DNA of 64,000 nucleotides from Prochlorococcus sp. AG-402-G10 (GCA_003279445.1 QCHT01000006.1:1-64000), one strand, 5' to 3'; shown: positions 23,666 through 34,412, counted from the stretch's first letter. Program-made: numbers and translations. Notes: generated by a model not told the origin, from the letters alone.

Positions 23666-25416
23666 TCGCTTAAGCTAGAAATAAAATCCCCAAAACTTTT
23701 TAATTGCTTGCTATCCCTCCAATTAATAAATAAAGGGTTGAGTGTTTGTTCAAGGTGATCTATATGCATTTTTTGAAGAAATGGTTTTGCCAATCTCTGT
23801 AAATTTGGACTACCTCCTAGCCAAAGTTGATATTGATTATTACCACTACCAACCAAGGCTAGTTCTGCCATGTATGGCCTTGCGCAGCCGTTAGGACAAC
23901 CTGTCATTCTTAGTAGAATCGATTTTTCTATGCCGAGTAGTTTTAGTTGATTCTCTATTCGCTTAATTATTGCAGGTAGAAATCTTTCAGCTTCAGTAAT
24001 TGCGAGCCCACATAATGGCAAGGCTGGGCAAGCTATAGCATGTCTACTGACACTGTTAGGTGGTGCTGGCTTGCTTATGCCAATCTCCAGAAGTTCCTTT
24101 TTAACTGAGGAGCGTTGGTAATTCCCTATATTGCAAAGCAAGAGATCTTGATTGGGTGTCAATCTTATTTCAAGCTTGAATTTTTCAACGAGTGATCTGA
24201 TTTTCGCCTTAGTTTCTCCTGAAAGCCGACCTGACATAAGAGGTATACCAATAAACCATAGCCCCGGTGATTGTTTATTCCAACCTAGGTAATCCTTAAG
24301 CTTTGTAGGTGGCTCTGGATAGGGAGAGGAAATTTTCTCCTTGAAGTATTTTGAGGTAAGTGTTTTTTTGAACCATTGAATGCCTTTTGTGTGAATTAAA
24401 TATTTCATGCGAGCATTTTTTCTTAGCTTCCTATTTCCGTAATCTCTTTGGAGAGCGAGTATTGATTGAACTAAGTCTAAAATATGTTCCTGTTGTACGT
24501 AACCCAGGAGGTCAGCAGCTCTAGCGAAGGTAGTATCACTATTATGCATTCTTCCCATGCCTCCTCCTACATAGACATTACAACCTTTTAGAGCCCCATT
24601 TTGTTTTGTAAAAACTACTAGACCAATATCATGAGTTAGAAGATCAACAGAATTGTCTCCAGGGACAGTGACTGCGCACTTGAATTTCCTAGGCAAGTAT
24701 GTTGGCCCATAAAGTGGCTCTTTGGAATAATCACTAAAAATACCTTTCGAACGTTGTGATTTTCTAATTTTTTGAACTTTCTTTGAATAAGAAATCTTAT
24801 AAGACAAATTTCCATCTGCCCAGAGCTCTAGATATGTATTTTCGGCAGCAACAGGAGTAAGCAAATCTGCAATATCATAGGCTAATGCTCTTGCGGCTGG
24901 GTAACCACCTTTTTCGTAAGGTGCAGCAGGCGCCATTACATTTCTATTGATATCCCCACAAGCAGCAAGTGTTGATCCCATGGAGGTTACGATTTTGTTT
25001 ATTACTTCTTTTAGATTTTCTTTTCTAATGCCATGCATTTGAAATGCTTGCCTTGTTGTAGCTCTTAGTGTTTTGTTTCCAAGCCGATTTGATAAGTCAT
25101 CTAAAGCTATGAATAAAGAGGCTGGTATATAACCTGCAGGACTACGAAGACGTAGCATCATTTGCCAGTCTTTGTCAGAACCTTTCTTACGATTATCTCT
25201 GTTGTCTTGCTGATAACTCCCGTGGAACTTAAGAAGTTGTACAGCATCGTTGGAGAAATTGTTTGATGTATTTTTTAATTCTGATCCAAGAGGATCTGCT
25301 AGAAAATTGCTATCAGCTTTAAATTGTTCAAATTTAGAGCGATCCTGTCCATTGGCAATGCAAGGGAAAAGAGCTTTTTCCTCAATATTATTAGGTTTTG
25401 TTCCTTCTGTTTTCAC
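23614..25416 (-). CDS. sir: Ferredoxin-sulfite reductase
   Basis: 600 aa. It carries out the six-electron reduction of sulfite to sulfide using ferredoxin, with siroheme and a 4Fe-4S cluster. The cluster Cys lie in CPALPLCG (about residues 463 and 469) and GCPNGC (about 507 and 511). The N-terminal ferredoxin-binding half has MLRLRSPAGYIPASLF and LRATTRQAFQMHGI, a usual substrate-binding pattern. Sulfite reductase rather than nitrite reductase is supported by overall resemblance and the absence of nir neighbours. Starts at the ATG at 25416. Confidence 0.93.
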   Translation of the reverse strand: MKTEGTKPNNIEEKALFPCIANGQDRSKFEQFKADSNFLADPLGSELKNTSNNFSNDAVQLLKFHGSYQQDNRDNRKKGSDKDWQMMLRLRSPAGYIPASLFIALDDLSNRLGNKTLRATTRQAFQMHGIRKENLKEVINKIVTSMGSTLAACGDINRNVMAPAAPYEKGGYPAARALAYDIADLLTPVAAENTYLELWADGNLSYKISYSKKVQKIRKSQRSKGIFSDYSKEPLYGPTYLPRKFKCAVTVPGDNSVDLLTHDIGLVVFTKQNGALKGCNVYVGGGMGRMHNSDTTFARAADLLGYVQQEHILDLVQSILALQRDYGNRKLRKNARMKYLIHTKGIQWFKKTLTSKYFKEKISSPYPEPPTKLKDYLGWNKQSPGLWFIGIPLMSGRLSGETKAKIRSLVEKFKLEIRLTPNQDLLLCNIGNYQRSSVKKELLEIGISKPAPPNSVSRHAIACPALPLCGLAITEAERFLPAIIKRIENQLKLLGIEKSILLRMTGCPNGCARPYMAELALVGSGNNQYQLWLGGSPNLQRLAKPFLQKMHIDHLEQTLNPLFINWRDSKQLKSFGDFISSLSDQVIMNLLSESSSSTDP

Positions 25417-25505
25417 GAATTAGTTCTTTTTGACCACCTTATCTAAACCAATCATACTTTTTAATTGTATGTTCAATACAGTATTAAGGAACATCTTTTA
25501 TTTTT

Positions 25506-27677
25506 GTGTCTAACTTCTTACTTGAGATTGGCACTGAGGAACTCCCTGCAGATTTTGCCCGATTAGTTATTTCTCAGTTGGAGCAATTAGTGAGAAATGA
25601 CCTAAAGGATTTCCGACTTAATTTTGCTGACATTTCTTGCTCAAGTACGCCAAGGCGCATATTTGTGATTGTTAATTCATTAGCTGAATCATCAGATGAT
25701 TTTGTTGAAGAAAGAAAAGGCCCTCCCGCGTCAAAAGCATTTGAGAATGGCAATCCAACTCAAGCTGCCAAAGGATTTGCTAAACGATATGGTCTTTCTT
25801 TAGAGGCTTTGGAAATAAGAAATACCTCAAAGGGAGAATTCGTCTTTGGAAGTAATTTTGTTAAAGGGGAATCAGCTGAAGATTTGATATTGGCATTGAT
25901 TCCTAAATGGATTAATAGTATTCAAGGTAGACGATTTATGCGTTGGGGAGAAGGGGAGGTAAGATTCTCTCGCCCTGTTAGATGGATCCTTGCACTTTTA
26001 GATGAGAAGAATCTTAACTTGGAACTTTCTCAAGCAGATCCACCTATCATCTCTTCCCGTTTTAGTAGAGGTCATCGACTTTTTAGAAAAGAGGTTCCCG
26101 TTGATTCTCCTGATTTATACGTTGAGACCATGCGCAGTACAGGGGTAATTGTTAATCGTAATGAGAGACTTTCTTTAATTAAGAATTTAGTAACTAAAGC
26201 ATCAGCAACATTAAATTGTAAGGCTGATTTGTCAAACAATTTGTTAAACGAATTAACTGATTTGGTAGAATTCCCTACCTTGTTTATCGGGGAATTCCAG
26301 AAATCTTTTTTAGACCTTCCGGCTGAAGTTTTGAGCACAGTTATGCAAGTTCATCAAAGATATATTCCACTTTTTTTAGATGATGTATCTATAGACCCCC
26401 TTTCATTAGATGCCAATAATATCCTTTTGCCTCGTTTTATTTGTATAAGCAATGGATTATCTGAAGCAAATGATTTGATCAGAGAGGGCAATGAGAAAGT
26501 ACTAAGGGCTAGATTTTCAGATGCTGAATTTTTTATAAATGTCGACCTAGCTGTTAAAAGTTCAAAAAGAAGGGAAAAACTGAGCAAGGTAACTTTTGCT
26601 GATGGTCTAGGAACATTGCTTGAGAGAGTAAATCGAATTGAATGGCTTGCTGAAAACTTTGCAGAGTACTTGTTTGTAGATTCTTCAGAATTTGATTCCC
26701 AGGTTTTGAAAAAAGCTGCTTACTTCTGTAAGCATGATCTTGTTAGTCAAATGGTTGGAGAATTTCCAGAACTTCAAGGAATAATTGGAGCAAAATACCT
26801 TCTTGCTGAAGGGGAATCAAGAGAAGTTTCTCTTGCAGTTTTGGAGCAATACTTACCTCGTGGACATGGGGGTGATTTGCCGAAATCAGCTGCAGGGTCA
26901 GCTCTTGCGCTGCTAGATAAGTTGGAGCTCTTGTTAAGTATCTTCTCTAAAGGTGAAAGACCAAGTGGCTCTTCAGATCCTTATGCTTTGCGAAGAGCTG
27001 CTAACGGTGTTCTACAGATTATTTGGGATCAGGAATGGAAAATTAATCTTTTTGGATTGTTGTCTATTTCTATTGATCATTGGACTGAAACTTTTGACTC
27101 CTTAAAGATTAAGCCTGAATTACTTCTTAGTGATGTAATGAGTTTCTTCCACCAAAGAATTACTACTCTACTTGAAGAAACAGACTTTGACATAGATATC
27201 GTTCAAGCTGTTTCTGGAGAGTCAATATGTACGAGACGTCTCTTGTCAGATCCTAATGATATTTTAATAAGAGCGTCGTTGTTAGCTGAGTTGCGTATAA
27301 GCAAGAGACTTCCGGCTATTCATTCCGTAGTTAATAGAGCATCAAGCTTGGCAGAAAAGAATGATTTATCTCCTCAGATACTTAGTGCTTTAGAGGTTGT
27401 CGATCCAGAATTATTCGAAAAGGAAAGTGAGAGAAGAATGCTTGAAGTCGTCAACTTACTTGAACCAATAGCCAAAAGTGACTCTTCTGATCGTTATAGA
27501 AAGCTTGTTGAGGGCCTTGTTGATGGAGCAGATGCACTATCTAAATTTTTTGATGGTGATGAAAGCGTTATGGTTATGACTGATAATGAAATAATTCGCA
27601 AAAATAGGCTTAACCTACTGTCTGTGCTAACAAACCAGTCCAAGCTTCTTGCAGATTTTAATCTCTTGGTCAATTAA
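25506..27677 (+). CDS. glyS: Glycyl-tRNA synthetase beta subunit
   Basis: 723 aa. The start reads MSNFLLEIGTEELPADFARL, the diagnostic glyS N-terminus, here with a GTG codon. Other family segments are FMRWGEGEVRFSRPVRWILA, VMQVHQRYIPLF and GSSDPYALRRAANGVLQI (HD-like domain), and the C-terminal DALR anticodon-binding region closes the protein. It forms an alpha2-beta2 enzyme with GlyQ, which is not in this window. It ends 21 bases from the convergent chlP. Confidence 0.97.
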   Translation: MSNFLLEIGTEELPADFARLVISQLEQLVRNDLKDFRLNFADISCSSTPRRIFVIVNSLAESSDDFVEERKGPPASKAFENGNPTQAAKGFAKRYGLSLEALEIRNTSKGEFVFGSNFVKGESAEDLILALIPKWINSIQGRRFMRWGEGEVRFSRPVRWILALLDEKNLNLELSQADPPIISSRFSRGHRLFRKEVPVDSPDLYVETMRSTGVIVNRNERLSLIKNLVTKASATLNCKADLSNNLLNELTDLVEFPTLFIGEFQKSFLDLPAEVLSTVMQVHQRYIPLFLDDVSIDPLSLDANNILLPRFICISNGLSEANDLIREGNEKVLRARFSDAEFFINVDLAVKSSKRREKLSKVTFADGLGTLLERVNRIEWLAENFAEYLFVDSSEFDSQVLKKAAYFCKHDLVSQMVGEFPELQGIIGAKYLLAEGESREVSLAVLEQYLPRGHGGDLPKSAAGSALALLDKLELLLSIFSKGERPSGSSDPYALRRAANGVLQIIWDQEWKINLFGLLSISIDHWTETFDSLKIKPELLLSDVMSFFHQRITTLLEETDFDIDIVQAVSGESICTRRLLSDPNDILIRASLLAELRISKRLPAIHSVVNRASSLAEKNDLSPQILSALEVVDPELFEKESERRMLEVVNLLEPIAKSDSSDRYRKLVEGLVDGADALSKFFDGDESVMVMTDNEIIRKNRLNLLSVLTNQSKLLADFNLLVN

Positions 27678-27698
27678 TAAAGTCGAATAGTCTTAACC

Positions 27699-29045
27699 TT
27701 ATGATTTTGCTTTTTTAGCTCCAACCTTAATTCCACCTTTAATGGTACTTATAGCAAGCATTTTATTTACTTCTTCTTCTTCTCTAACAGCACTAGGCAC
27801 AGGCTTATAGGTTTTGGGTGCAAGTGCTCTCCCCCTTAGAACAGAACCTAGTGTCATAAATGTAAGCTTTAGTTGTTGCAATGGCTTCATAGCAACAACT
27901 GTTTTATATAGATAGCTATCAAATGTTAGACGTTGGACGTCAAGGTCATCGCACATTTCTACAAATGCTTCACGTGCGCCGTCATTTGAATAGAATATGC
28001 TCTGAAGAATTTCAAGAACTTTGTATGTTGCACCATATTTTTTATCCCATTTCTTTATGTACTTTTTAAGATCTCCTTCTGTTGGAATTTTTGCTCCGTT
28101 TTGACTTGCTATTACGATCTCTTCAGCACACATTCGTCCACTTTTTGCTGCGAAATAAATACCTTCACCTGAGCTCTTTGTTACATACCCTGCAGCATCA
28201 CCAACCAATGCCATTCTACCTACAACGCGTCTAGGCCTAGGATGTTCTGGTATGGGGTGAGCTTCTACCTTTATAACTTCTCCATTAACAAGTCGCTTCT
28301 TGGCGCGTTCCCTTACCCCTTCTTGAAGATCTTTTATAAGAGACTGATTCTTTTGCATTGTTCCTGTCCCTACAGCTACATGATCATATTTAGGGAATAC
28401 CCACCCATAAAAATCAGGAGAGACATCTGTCCCTACATACATTTCAGCTAAGTTTTGGTAATAGCCCATTTCTTTTTCAGGAAGCTTTATCCTTTCTTGA
28501 AAAGCTATTGCAACGTTGTAATCACCCGCATCCATTGCTTTTGCTACTCGACTATTAGCCCCATCTGCACCAATAATTAGGTCTACTTCTAATGTTTTAG
28601 CTTCTCCTTTTGATTCGCCGCTTGAATAATCAGAATAACTAAGTTTATAGGGTCCTTGCCTATTAGAGCCTGTATCAATCTTAGTTACAAGCCCGTTAAC
28701 TAAAGTTGTTCCTAAATCAGCCGCTCTATCTCTCATGAAGGCATCCATTACTTCTCTTCTACACATTCCTATATATTCGTCTTCAGTTTTGCCATAAACT
28801 TCATCTAGACTGATATCTACCTCTCTGTTTGAAGGTGAAATCATTCGCATGTTCCTAACTTTTCTATCAATAATTGAGTCAGGGAGATCAAACTCAGAGA
28901 CCATGCATAATGGGATTGCTCCCCCGCAAGGCTTTGCATTGTCAAGCTTCCTTTCAAAAAGCCAGGTTTTGATCCCTGCTTTTGCAAGGACTTCAGCTGC
29001 ACAGGAACCACTTGGGCCTCCTCCGATTACTGCTACACGCAACAT
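27699..29045 (-). CDS. chlP: Geranylgeranyl diphosphate reductase (chlorophyll phytyl side chain)
   Basis: 448 aa flavoprotein. The dinucleotide-binding motif VIGGGPSGSCAAEVLAKAG begins at residue 6. FERKLDNAKPCGGAIP is typical of ChlP/BchP, and the second FAD motif VGRMALVGDAAGYVTKSSGEG follows near residue 280. It reduces three double bonds of the geranylgeranyl group of chlorophyllide and of free geranylgeranyl-PP, giving phytyl for chlorophyll and tocopherol. It acts at the thylakoid membrane. Confidence 0.96.
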   Translation of the reverse strand: MLRVAVIGGGPSGSCAAEVLAKAGIKTWLFERKLDNAKPCGGAIPLCMVSEFDLPDSIIDRKVRNMRMISPSNREVDISLDEVYGKTEDEYIGMCRREVMDAFMRDRAADLGTTLVNGLVTKIDTGSNRQGPYKLSYSDYSSGESKGEAKTLEVDLIIGADGANSRVAKAMDAGDYNVAIAFQERIKLPEKEMGYYQNLAEMYVGTDVSPDFYGWVFPKYDHVAVGTGTMQKNQSLIKDLQEGVRERAKKRLVNGEVIKVEAHPIPEHPRPRRVVGRMALVGDAAGYVTKSSGEGIYFAAKSGRMCAEEIVIASQNGAKIPTEGDLKKYIKKWDKKYGATYKVLEILQSIFYSNDGAREAFVEMCDDLDVQRLTFDSYLYKTVVAMKPLQQLKLTFMTLGSVLRGRALAPKTYKPVPSAVREEEEVNKMLAISTIKGGIKVGAKKAKS

Positions 29046-29156
29046 CTTTTGATCAAATTTTAATAGTCTTATTTTAAAACCTACATCAATAAGATTTACT
29101 GTATGAACTAGTTAGCTAAGACCGTTACGATCGAAATAAGTTCTGGTTTTTATTTT

Positions 29157-29915
29157 GTGAGTAGAGCACAACGCTCTGGATCTAATAATAATGGCGAGAT
29201 CCCGCTCGCAAGAAGGTTTAAACCTGTTAGAGGAGCTTTGACATCAAAGTTCAGGTATCTCTTATTGGGATCAATTTTCTTAACCTTAATTTCACTTTTT
29301 ATTACTATTTCTTCAAATTCAATTGAAAGATTTTCAACTGCTTCTCGCCAAAGGCGACTTAATTCATTGATCTCAGCGGATGGCCTTTTATTGGGACATT
29401 TTCCGTATCCTGAAGCCTCAAATAGTGAATTGGTCGAAGTTTACCCTGGTTTAAGACTCAATCGAGATACCTATATAGCCTTAAGAGATATGAGAGCCGC
29501 TGCCGCCTATGACGGGATTAGCCTTGTTTTCTTAAGTGGTTTTCGTTCAATAAAACTTCAGGAAGAAATTTTTTATAAAAACAAATCACTTCGAAATCAA
29601 ATTGCAATAGAACGAGCGAAGGTTTCTGCACCCCCTGGACATTCAGAACACAGCACTGGATATGCTATCGATTTAGGGGATGCAACTATGCGAGAAACAG
29701 ATTTTGAAGTTACTTTTGAAGAAACACCTGCGTTTAAATGGCTTAAAAGAAATGCTGCAAAATTTCACTTCGTTCTTTCATTTCCAAAGGGAAATTCTCA
29801 AGGGGTAAGCTATGAGCCTTGGCATTGGCGTTTTGAAGGAACAGTAGATGCTTTAAGGAAGTTTGAACCTGCTAACAAGAGGCTGCGTTTAGAAAGAGAC
29901 TCTAAAAGTAAGTAG
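29157..29915 (+). CDS. VanY-like D-alanyl-D-alanine carboxypeptidase, membrane-anchored
   Basis: 252 aa from a GTG start. A single N-terminal helix (YLLLGSIFLTLISLFITISS, about residues 34-53) anchors it, with the catalytic domain in the periplasm. Family M15B motifs are FLSGFRSIKLQ, PPGHSEHSTGYAIDLGD (zinc His and Asp) and EPWHWRFEG (Glu base and His). It trims the terminal D-Ala from peptidoglycan stem peptides. With the VanX-like dipeptidase at 22892 it forms a possible D-Ala salvage pair, though the two genes are 5.5 kb apart. Confidence 0.88.
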   Translation: MSRAQRSGSNNNGEIPLARRFKPVRGALTSKFRYLLLGSIFLTLISLFITISSNSIERFSTASRQRRLNSLISADGLLLGHFPYPEASNSELVEVYPGLRLNRDTYIALRDMRAAAAYDGISLVFLSGFRSIKLQEEIFYKNKSLRNQIAIERAKVSAPPGHSEHSTGYAIDLGDATMRETDFEVTFEETPAFKWLKRNAAKFHFVLSFPKGNSQGVSYEPWHWRFEGTVDALRKFEPANKRLRLERDSKSK

Positions 29916-30001
29916 TCTTTTCTTTATTAAGTTGCTCATATTGGGATATCCTTCAATGTCTATGCTTAACAAAGCTCTTGTTTTTAGAGCCGGTTTTTTA
30001 A

Positions 30002-31804
30002 ATGATTTCTAATCAACAAGCTCTTCGGAATATCGCAATCGTTGCTCATGTTGACCATGGAAAAACAACGCTTGTAGATGCTCTCTTGAGTCAATCAGGA
30101 ATATTTAGGGATAACGAGGCAGTCCCAACATGTGTCATGGATTCCAATGATTTAGAACGTGAGCGAGGAATAACAATACTTTCAAAGAATACTGCTGTGA
30201 TTTACAACGAAACGAGAATAAATATTGTTGATACACCTGGCCACGCGGACTTTGGTGGAGAAGTTGAAAGAGTTCTGGGAATGGTAGATGGATGTTTGTT
30301 GATAGTTGATGCGAATGAAGGGCCTATGCCCCAAACACGTTTTGTTCTTAAAAAGGCGCTTGAACAGGGACTGAGACCAATTGTGTTTGTAAATAAGATT
30401 GATAGAGCAAGGGTTGATCCTGAAACTGCTGTTGATAAGGTTTTAGATCTTTTCCTTGAGCTTGGTGCTGATGATGATCAATGTGATTTCCCTTATTTGT
30501 TTGGAAGTGGAATAGGGGGTTACGCAAAACCTGATATGGCAACAAAGAGTGAAAATATGAAGCCCCTTTTTGATGCAATTATTCGGCATGTCCCGCCACC
30601 TATTGGAGACCAGAACAAACCATTACAACTGCAAATTACTTCTTTAGATTATTCAGATTTCCTTGGAAGAATTATCATAGGGAGGGTACATAATGGTGTA
30701 ATTAGAAGTGGTCAAAGAGCTTCACTTATTAAAGAGAATGGAAAATTAAAACAAGGAAGGATTAGTAATTTAATGGGTTTTGAAGGATTAAAGAGGATTG
30801 AGATAGACGAAGCATATGCAGGGAATATAGTAGCTATTTCTGGATTTGCGGATGTAAATATTGGTGAGACAATAGCTTGTCCTGATGAGCCTCATGCGCT
30901 CCCTTTGATTAAAGTTGATGAACCTACTCTGCAAATGACCTTTGTTGTAAATGATTCACCTTTTGCAGGAAAAGAAGGAAAATTTGTAACAAGTAGACAA
31001 TTAAGAGAAAGATTATTTAAAGAACTTCTTACTAATGTTGCTCTTCGTGTAGATGAAACTGACTCGCCAGATAGATTTGCTGTTTGCGGAAGAGGAGAAC
31101 TACATTTAGGGATCTTGATTGAAACAATGAGGAGAGAGGGCTATGAATTCCAGGTTTCTCAACCTCAAGTTATTTTTAGGACTATTGATGACATTAACTG
31201 TGAACCAGTAGAAACATTAGTACTTGATGTTCCAGATGAATCAGTAGGAACATGTATTGAGAAACTAGGAACTAGAAAAAGTGAGATGCAAAATATGATT
31301 AATACAAATGATGGAAGAACTCAGCTGGAGTTCTTGATTCCATCTAGAGGTTTAATAGGTTTCCGGGGTGAATTCATTCGAGCGACAAGAGGAGAAGGTA
31401 TTATGAGCCATTCATTTTTTGAATATAGGCCTATGCTAGGAGAATTTGAGTCTAGGAGAAATGGTGTCCTGATATCTTTTGAAGAAGGTGTATCAACTTT
31501 TTATTCCTTAAAGAATGCAGAAGATAGAGGTCAGTTTTTTATTAATCCAGGAACAAAAGTATATAAAGGAATGATCATTGGTGAGCATAATCGCCAACAA
31601 GACTTGGAAATTAATATATGCAAATCAAAACAACTAACTAATATGAGGTCAGCGGGTGCAGAAGAACTTGATAGCTTGCAGTCTCCTATAGATATTACCT
31701 TAGAACGAGCCCTAGAATATATTGGACCTGGGGAAATGCTTGAAGTAACACCTGAGTCAATTAGGCTTAGAAAAATTTCTATTAAAAAGAACATTAAGCG
31801 TTAG
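30002..31804 (+). CDS. typA: GTP-binding protein TypA/BipA
   Basis: 600 aa translational GTPase. G1 is [10 protein letters not shown], the switch regions include ERERGITI and [12 protein letters not shown], and G4 is VNKIDR. The C-terminal BipA-specific part holds [18 protein letters not shown]. BipA binds the ribosome and aids 50S maturation and stress growth. It is full length for the family. A short GCTCT/AGAGC hairpin followed by six T precedes the start (about 29974-29999) and may terminate the upstream transcript. Confidence 0.97.
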   Translation: MISNQQALRNIAIVAHVDHGKTTLVDALLSQSGIFRDNEAVPTCVMDSNDLERERGITILSKNTAVIYNETRINIVDTPGHADFGGEVERVLGMVDGCLLIVDANEGPMPQTRFVLKKALEQGLRPIVFVNKIDRARVDPETAVDKVLDLFLELGADDDQCDFPYLFGSGIGGYAKPDMATKSENMKPLFDAIIRHVPPPIGDQNKPLQLQITSLDYSDFLGRIIIGRVHNGVIRSGQRASLIKENGKLKQGRISNLMGFEGLKRIEIDEAYAGNIVAISGFADVNIGETIACPDEPHALPLIKVDEPTLQMTFVVNDSPFAGKEGKFVTSRQLRERLFKELLTNVALRVDETDSPDRFAVCGRGELHLGILIETMRREGYEFQVSQPQVIFRTIDDINCEPVETLVLDVPDESVGTCIEKLGTRKSEMQNMINTNDGRTQLEFLIPSRGLIGFRGEFIRATRGEGIMSHSFFEYRPMLGEFESRRNGVLISFEEGVSTFYSLKNAEDRGQFFINPGTKVYKGMIIGEHNRQQDLEINICKSKQLTNMRSAGAEELDSLQSPIDITLERALEYIGPGEMLEVTPESIRLRKISIKKNIKR

Positions 31805-31810
31805 AATCTA

Positions 31811-32203
31811 ATGAAAGATTTTATTCCTTTTGCTGAGGATGATATTTTATTTCATAAGGCAATAGAGTTATTTAATAATCAGGAATGGTATGTTGCACAT
31901 GATGCATTAGAAGCTATTTGGCATAAAACAGATGGTATGGAACGAATAACTATTCAAGCCATTTTACAGATAGCTGTTGCTCAAGTTCATCTTTCAAATG
32001 CTAATTATGTAGGAGCTACTATTTTATATGGAGAAGGATTGGGAAGGCTTAGTAATAAGAAAGTACCAGATTTAGGTTTGGATCTTAAAGAATTTATTAG
32101 TATCCTAAAAAAAAGACTACTAATTTTGCAAGGTGGTGGTGACTTGGTTGGCACTTCCCCTCCTGTTCTCAAAAGAAGATCGATCAACTCAAGAACTTGT
32201 TAA
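31811..32203 (+). CDS. DUF309 family protein
   Basis: 130 aa, 6 bases after typA. The family pattern FHKAIELFNNQEWYVAHDALEAIWHK (with the conserved H-x-x-x-E) and ILQIAVAQVHL is present. DUF309 proteins are small all-helical proteins of unknown function, possibly metal- or nucleotide-related. The spacing implies cotranslation with typA. The Lys/Arg-rich tail (VLKRRSINSRTC) is unremarkable. Confidence 0.8.
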   Translation: MKDFIPFAEDDILFHKAIELFNNQEWYVAHDALEAIWHKTDGMERITIQAILQIAVAQVHLSNANYVGATILYGEGLGRLSNKKVPDLGLDLKEFISILKKRLLILQGGGDLVGTSPPVLKRRSINSRTC

Positions 32204-32435
32204 TTCATTAAATGGTTTATAGTTAAAAGTTTTTTATTAATACCTTAGAGTATTTGATATATCCTGTTTATAAACCTTGAGAAGTGATTTCTTTAGAATT
32301 AAATTGCTATCAACTAGTTATAATAAAAGCAATGAGTTCTGACTTTTTGTCTTTTTTATGAGGCTGCTTCATTAGATGAAAACTTATGATCAAAATATAT
32401 ACCATCAAAAATATTAATTCATCCTCTTCCCCGTT

Positions 32436-33164
32436 ATGAGTCTTATCCTTGATCAAGTCTCATTATCAATTCAAGGTAGAAATCTTGTTGATCTGATTAG
32501 CCTTGAAGTTAATCCTGGAGAAGTGGTAGGACTTCTTGGCCCCAATGGTGCAGGAAAGACAACAACTTTTAATCTCGCAATTGGTCAATTGTCGCCTGAC
32601 TCAGGTCGAGTCGTTCTTGATGATCGCCTTGTGACAGATTTATCTATGACTTATCGGGCTAGGCTGGGTATTGGATATCTTCCCCAAGAAGCTAGTGTCT
32701 TTAGAAGTCTTACGGTTGCTGAAAATCTAGATATTGCGCTTTCTCAGGCTTTCTCAAACCCTGCACATAGAAGAATTAGGCGTGAGAAGTTAATTAATGA
32801 GTTCAATTTAAATTCCTTTCTAAACAGAGTCGGTTATAAGCTTTCTGGTGGAGAAAGGCGTCGTTGTGAAATTGCAAGAGCGTTGGCTTTAGGACGCAAA
32901 GGACCTAAGTACTTCTTGTTAGATGAGCCATTTGCTGGAGTAGATCCTAAGGCAGTTATTGACCTTCAAAATCTGATACAAAAATTGCGTATGAATGGAA
33001 TGGGTGTCTTAATTACTGACCATAATGTTCGTGAAACGCTTGCAATCACAGACCGTTCATATATTCTTAGCAATGGAAAAATTCTTGCTTCAGGTACTTC
33101 TGCTCAGATTTCTAATAACCCTTTAGTTAAAACACATTACCTAGGAGAGGAATTTCAACTTTGA
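32436..33164 (+). CDS. lptB: LPS export ABC transporter ATPase
   Basis: 242 aa. Walker A is GPNGAGKTTTF, the signature is LSGGERRRCEIARAL, Walker B is YFLLDEPFAGVD, and the switch His lies in ITDHNVRETL. This is the LptB pattern. LptB drives lipopolysaccharide extraction from the inner membrane with the LptF/G permease. The next gene is such a permease, overlapping by four bases (TTGA), which supports the assignment. The upstream 230-base gap shows nothing definite. Confidence 0.93.
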   Translation: MSLILDQVSLSIQGRNLVDLISLEVNPGEVVGLLGPNGAGKTTTFNLAIGQLSPDSGRVVLDDRLVTDLSMTYRARLGIGYLPQEASVFRSLTVAENLDIALSQAFSNPAHRRIRREKLINEFNLNSFLNRVGYKLSGGERRRCEIARALALGRKGPKYFLLDEPFAGVDPKAVIDLQNLIQKLRMNGMGVLITDHNVRETLAITDRSYILSNGKILASGTSAQISNNPLVKTHYLGEEFQL

Positions 33165-34372
33165 CTGTCTTTCTCCGCTACAAAAATATCTTTAATTATC
33201 CATTATTGAAAAGGTTTTCAAATTTTATTATTTCTAAATGGAGATCGATTCCAATTCTTGACAGATGGCTTTTTCAAGAGCTATTACCTACCTTTCTCTT
33301 TGCAGTTTCTGCTCTCACAGTAGTCTCTCTTTCAGTGGGAGTAATGTTTGACTTGGTTCGAAAAATAGTTGAGTCTGGACTCTCTTTGAAATTTGCGTTG
33401 CATGTATTTTTTCTCAAGCTGCCTAGCTTTCTAGTCCTTTCTTTTCCGATGGCAATACTGATGGCAACATTGCTAACTTTTAGTAGGCTGTCGTCTAATA
33501 GTGAAGTAAAGGCTCTAAAAAGTCTTGGAATTTCTACGAAGAGAATAATAATATCCTCATTGATCCTTGGTCTTTTGATGACATCTATTACATTTATATT
33601 CAATGATTTAATAGTTCCATCTGCAAATAAAAATGCTGAAGCAGTTTTAAGGAAAGGTCTTGGTGTATCAATGCATTCTGACTATATAGAAGATATAATT
33701 TACTCTCGTATTGGTAAGATAAGTGATCCTTACTCCAATAAAGAATTAGATGGTGTGACACACCTTTTCTATGCAAAGAAATTTCAGAATAAGAAAATGG
33801 TTGATGTTACAGTTTTGGATTTTTCTCGTTTTGGATATAAACAAATGCTTGTCGCTAAGAATGCATTGTGGAATGAAATAGATTCAAGCTGGGAGTTTTC
33901 TAATGGCGAGATATTAACAATCTCACCTGATGGTGGCTCTACTACAATTACCTTCGAAGATTATACTTACCCATTAGATTCTGGATTAAAGAAGATATCA
34001 GATCTTCCTAAAAATCCACGTTATATGAAACTTTCAGATGCTTATAGGGCTAAGGAACTTTATAAACTATCTGGAAATATAAAGCAAGAGAGAAGAATGA
34101 AAGTGAGTATTCAGGAGAAGTTCACTTTGCCAATTGCTTGCCTTGTCTTTAGCTTGATAGGGAGTACCCTTGCATGTACTCCTAATACTAGGTCAAATCA
34201 AAGTAAAGGCTTTGTCTTAAGCATTTTGCTCATTATTATTTATTATATAGTTAGCTTTGTTTTTAGTTCACTCGGTATATCAGGTTCTATTAGCCCTGTT
34301 TTTGCTACATGGTTTCCTGTCATTGGTTCACTCTCTGGGGGTATTTATTTATTAAATAATGCTGACAATTAA
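33161..34372 (+). CDS. LptF/LptG (YjgP/YjgQ) family permease
   Basis: 403 aa with a TTG start overlapping lptB. Three N-terminal helices occur (around ELLPTFLFAVSALTVVSLSV, LKLPSFLVLSFPMAILMATL and IISSLILGLLMTSITFIFND), followed by a periplasmic beta-jellyroll region and three C-terminal helices ending near GSLSGGIYLL. This is the YjgP/YjgQ topology. Only one permease gene is present here; cyanobacteria often carry a single such gene, which may form a homodimer. It works with LptB in LPS export. Confidence 0.88.
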   Translation: MTVFLRYKNIFNYPLLKRFSNFIISKWRSIPILDRWLFQELLPTFLFAVSALTVVSLSVGVMFDLVRKIVESGLSLKFALHVFFLKLPSFLVLSFPMAILMATLLTFSRLSSNSEVKALKSLGISTKRIIISSLILGLLMTSITFIFNDLIVPSANKNAEAVLRKGLGVSMHSDYIEDIIYSRIGKISDPYSNKELDGVTHLFYAKKFQNKKMVDVTVLDFSRFGYKQMLVAKNALWNEIDSSWEFSNGEILTISPDGGSTTITFEDYTYPLDSGLKKISDLPKNPRYMKLSDAYRAKELYKLSGNIKQERRMKVSIQEKFTLPIACLVFSLIGSTLACTPNTRSNQSKGFVLSILLIIIYYIVSFVFSSLGISGSISPVFATWFPVIGSLSGGIYLLNNADN

Positions 34373-34412
34373 TTCCTCAGATTATTGAAAAATCTATTCT
34401 AATTTTATTAAA

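Noticed and set aside
25440-25500. NtcA-like site upstream of sir/glyS (GTA-n7-TAC)
   Set aside because: The spacer is 7 bases instead of 8 and no suitable -10 element follows.
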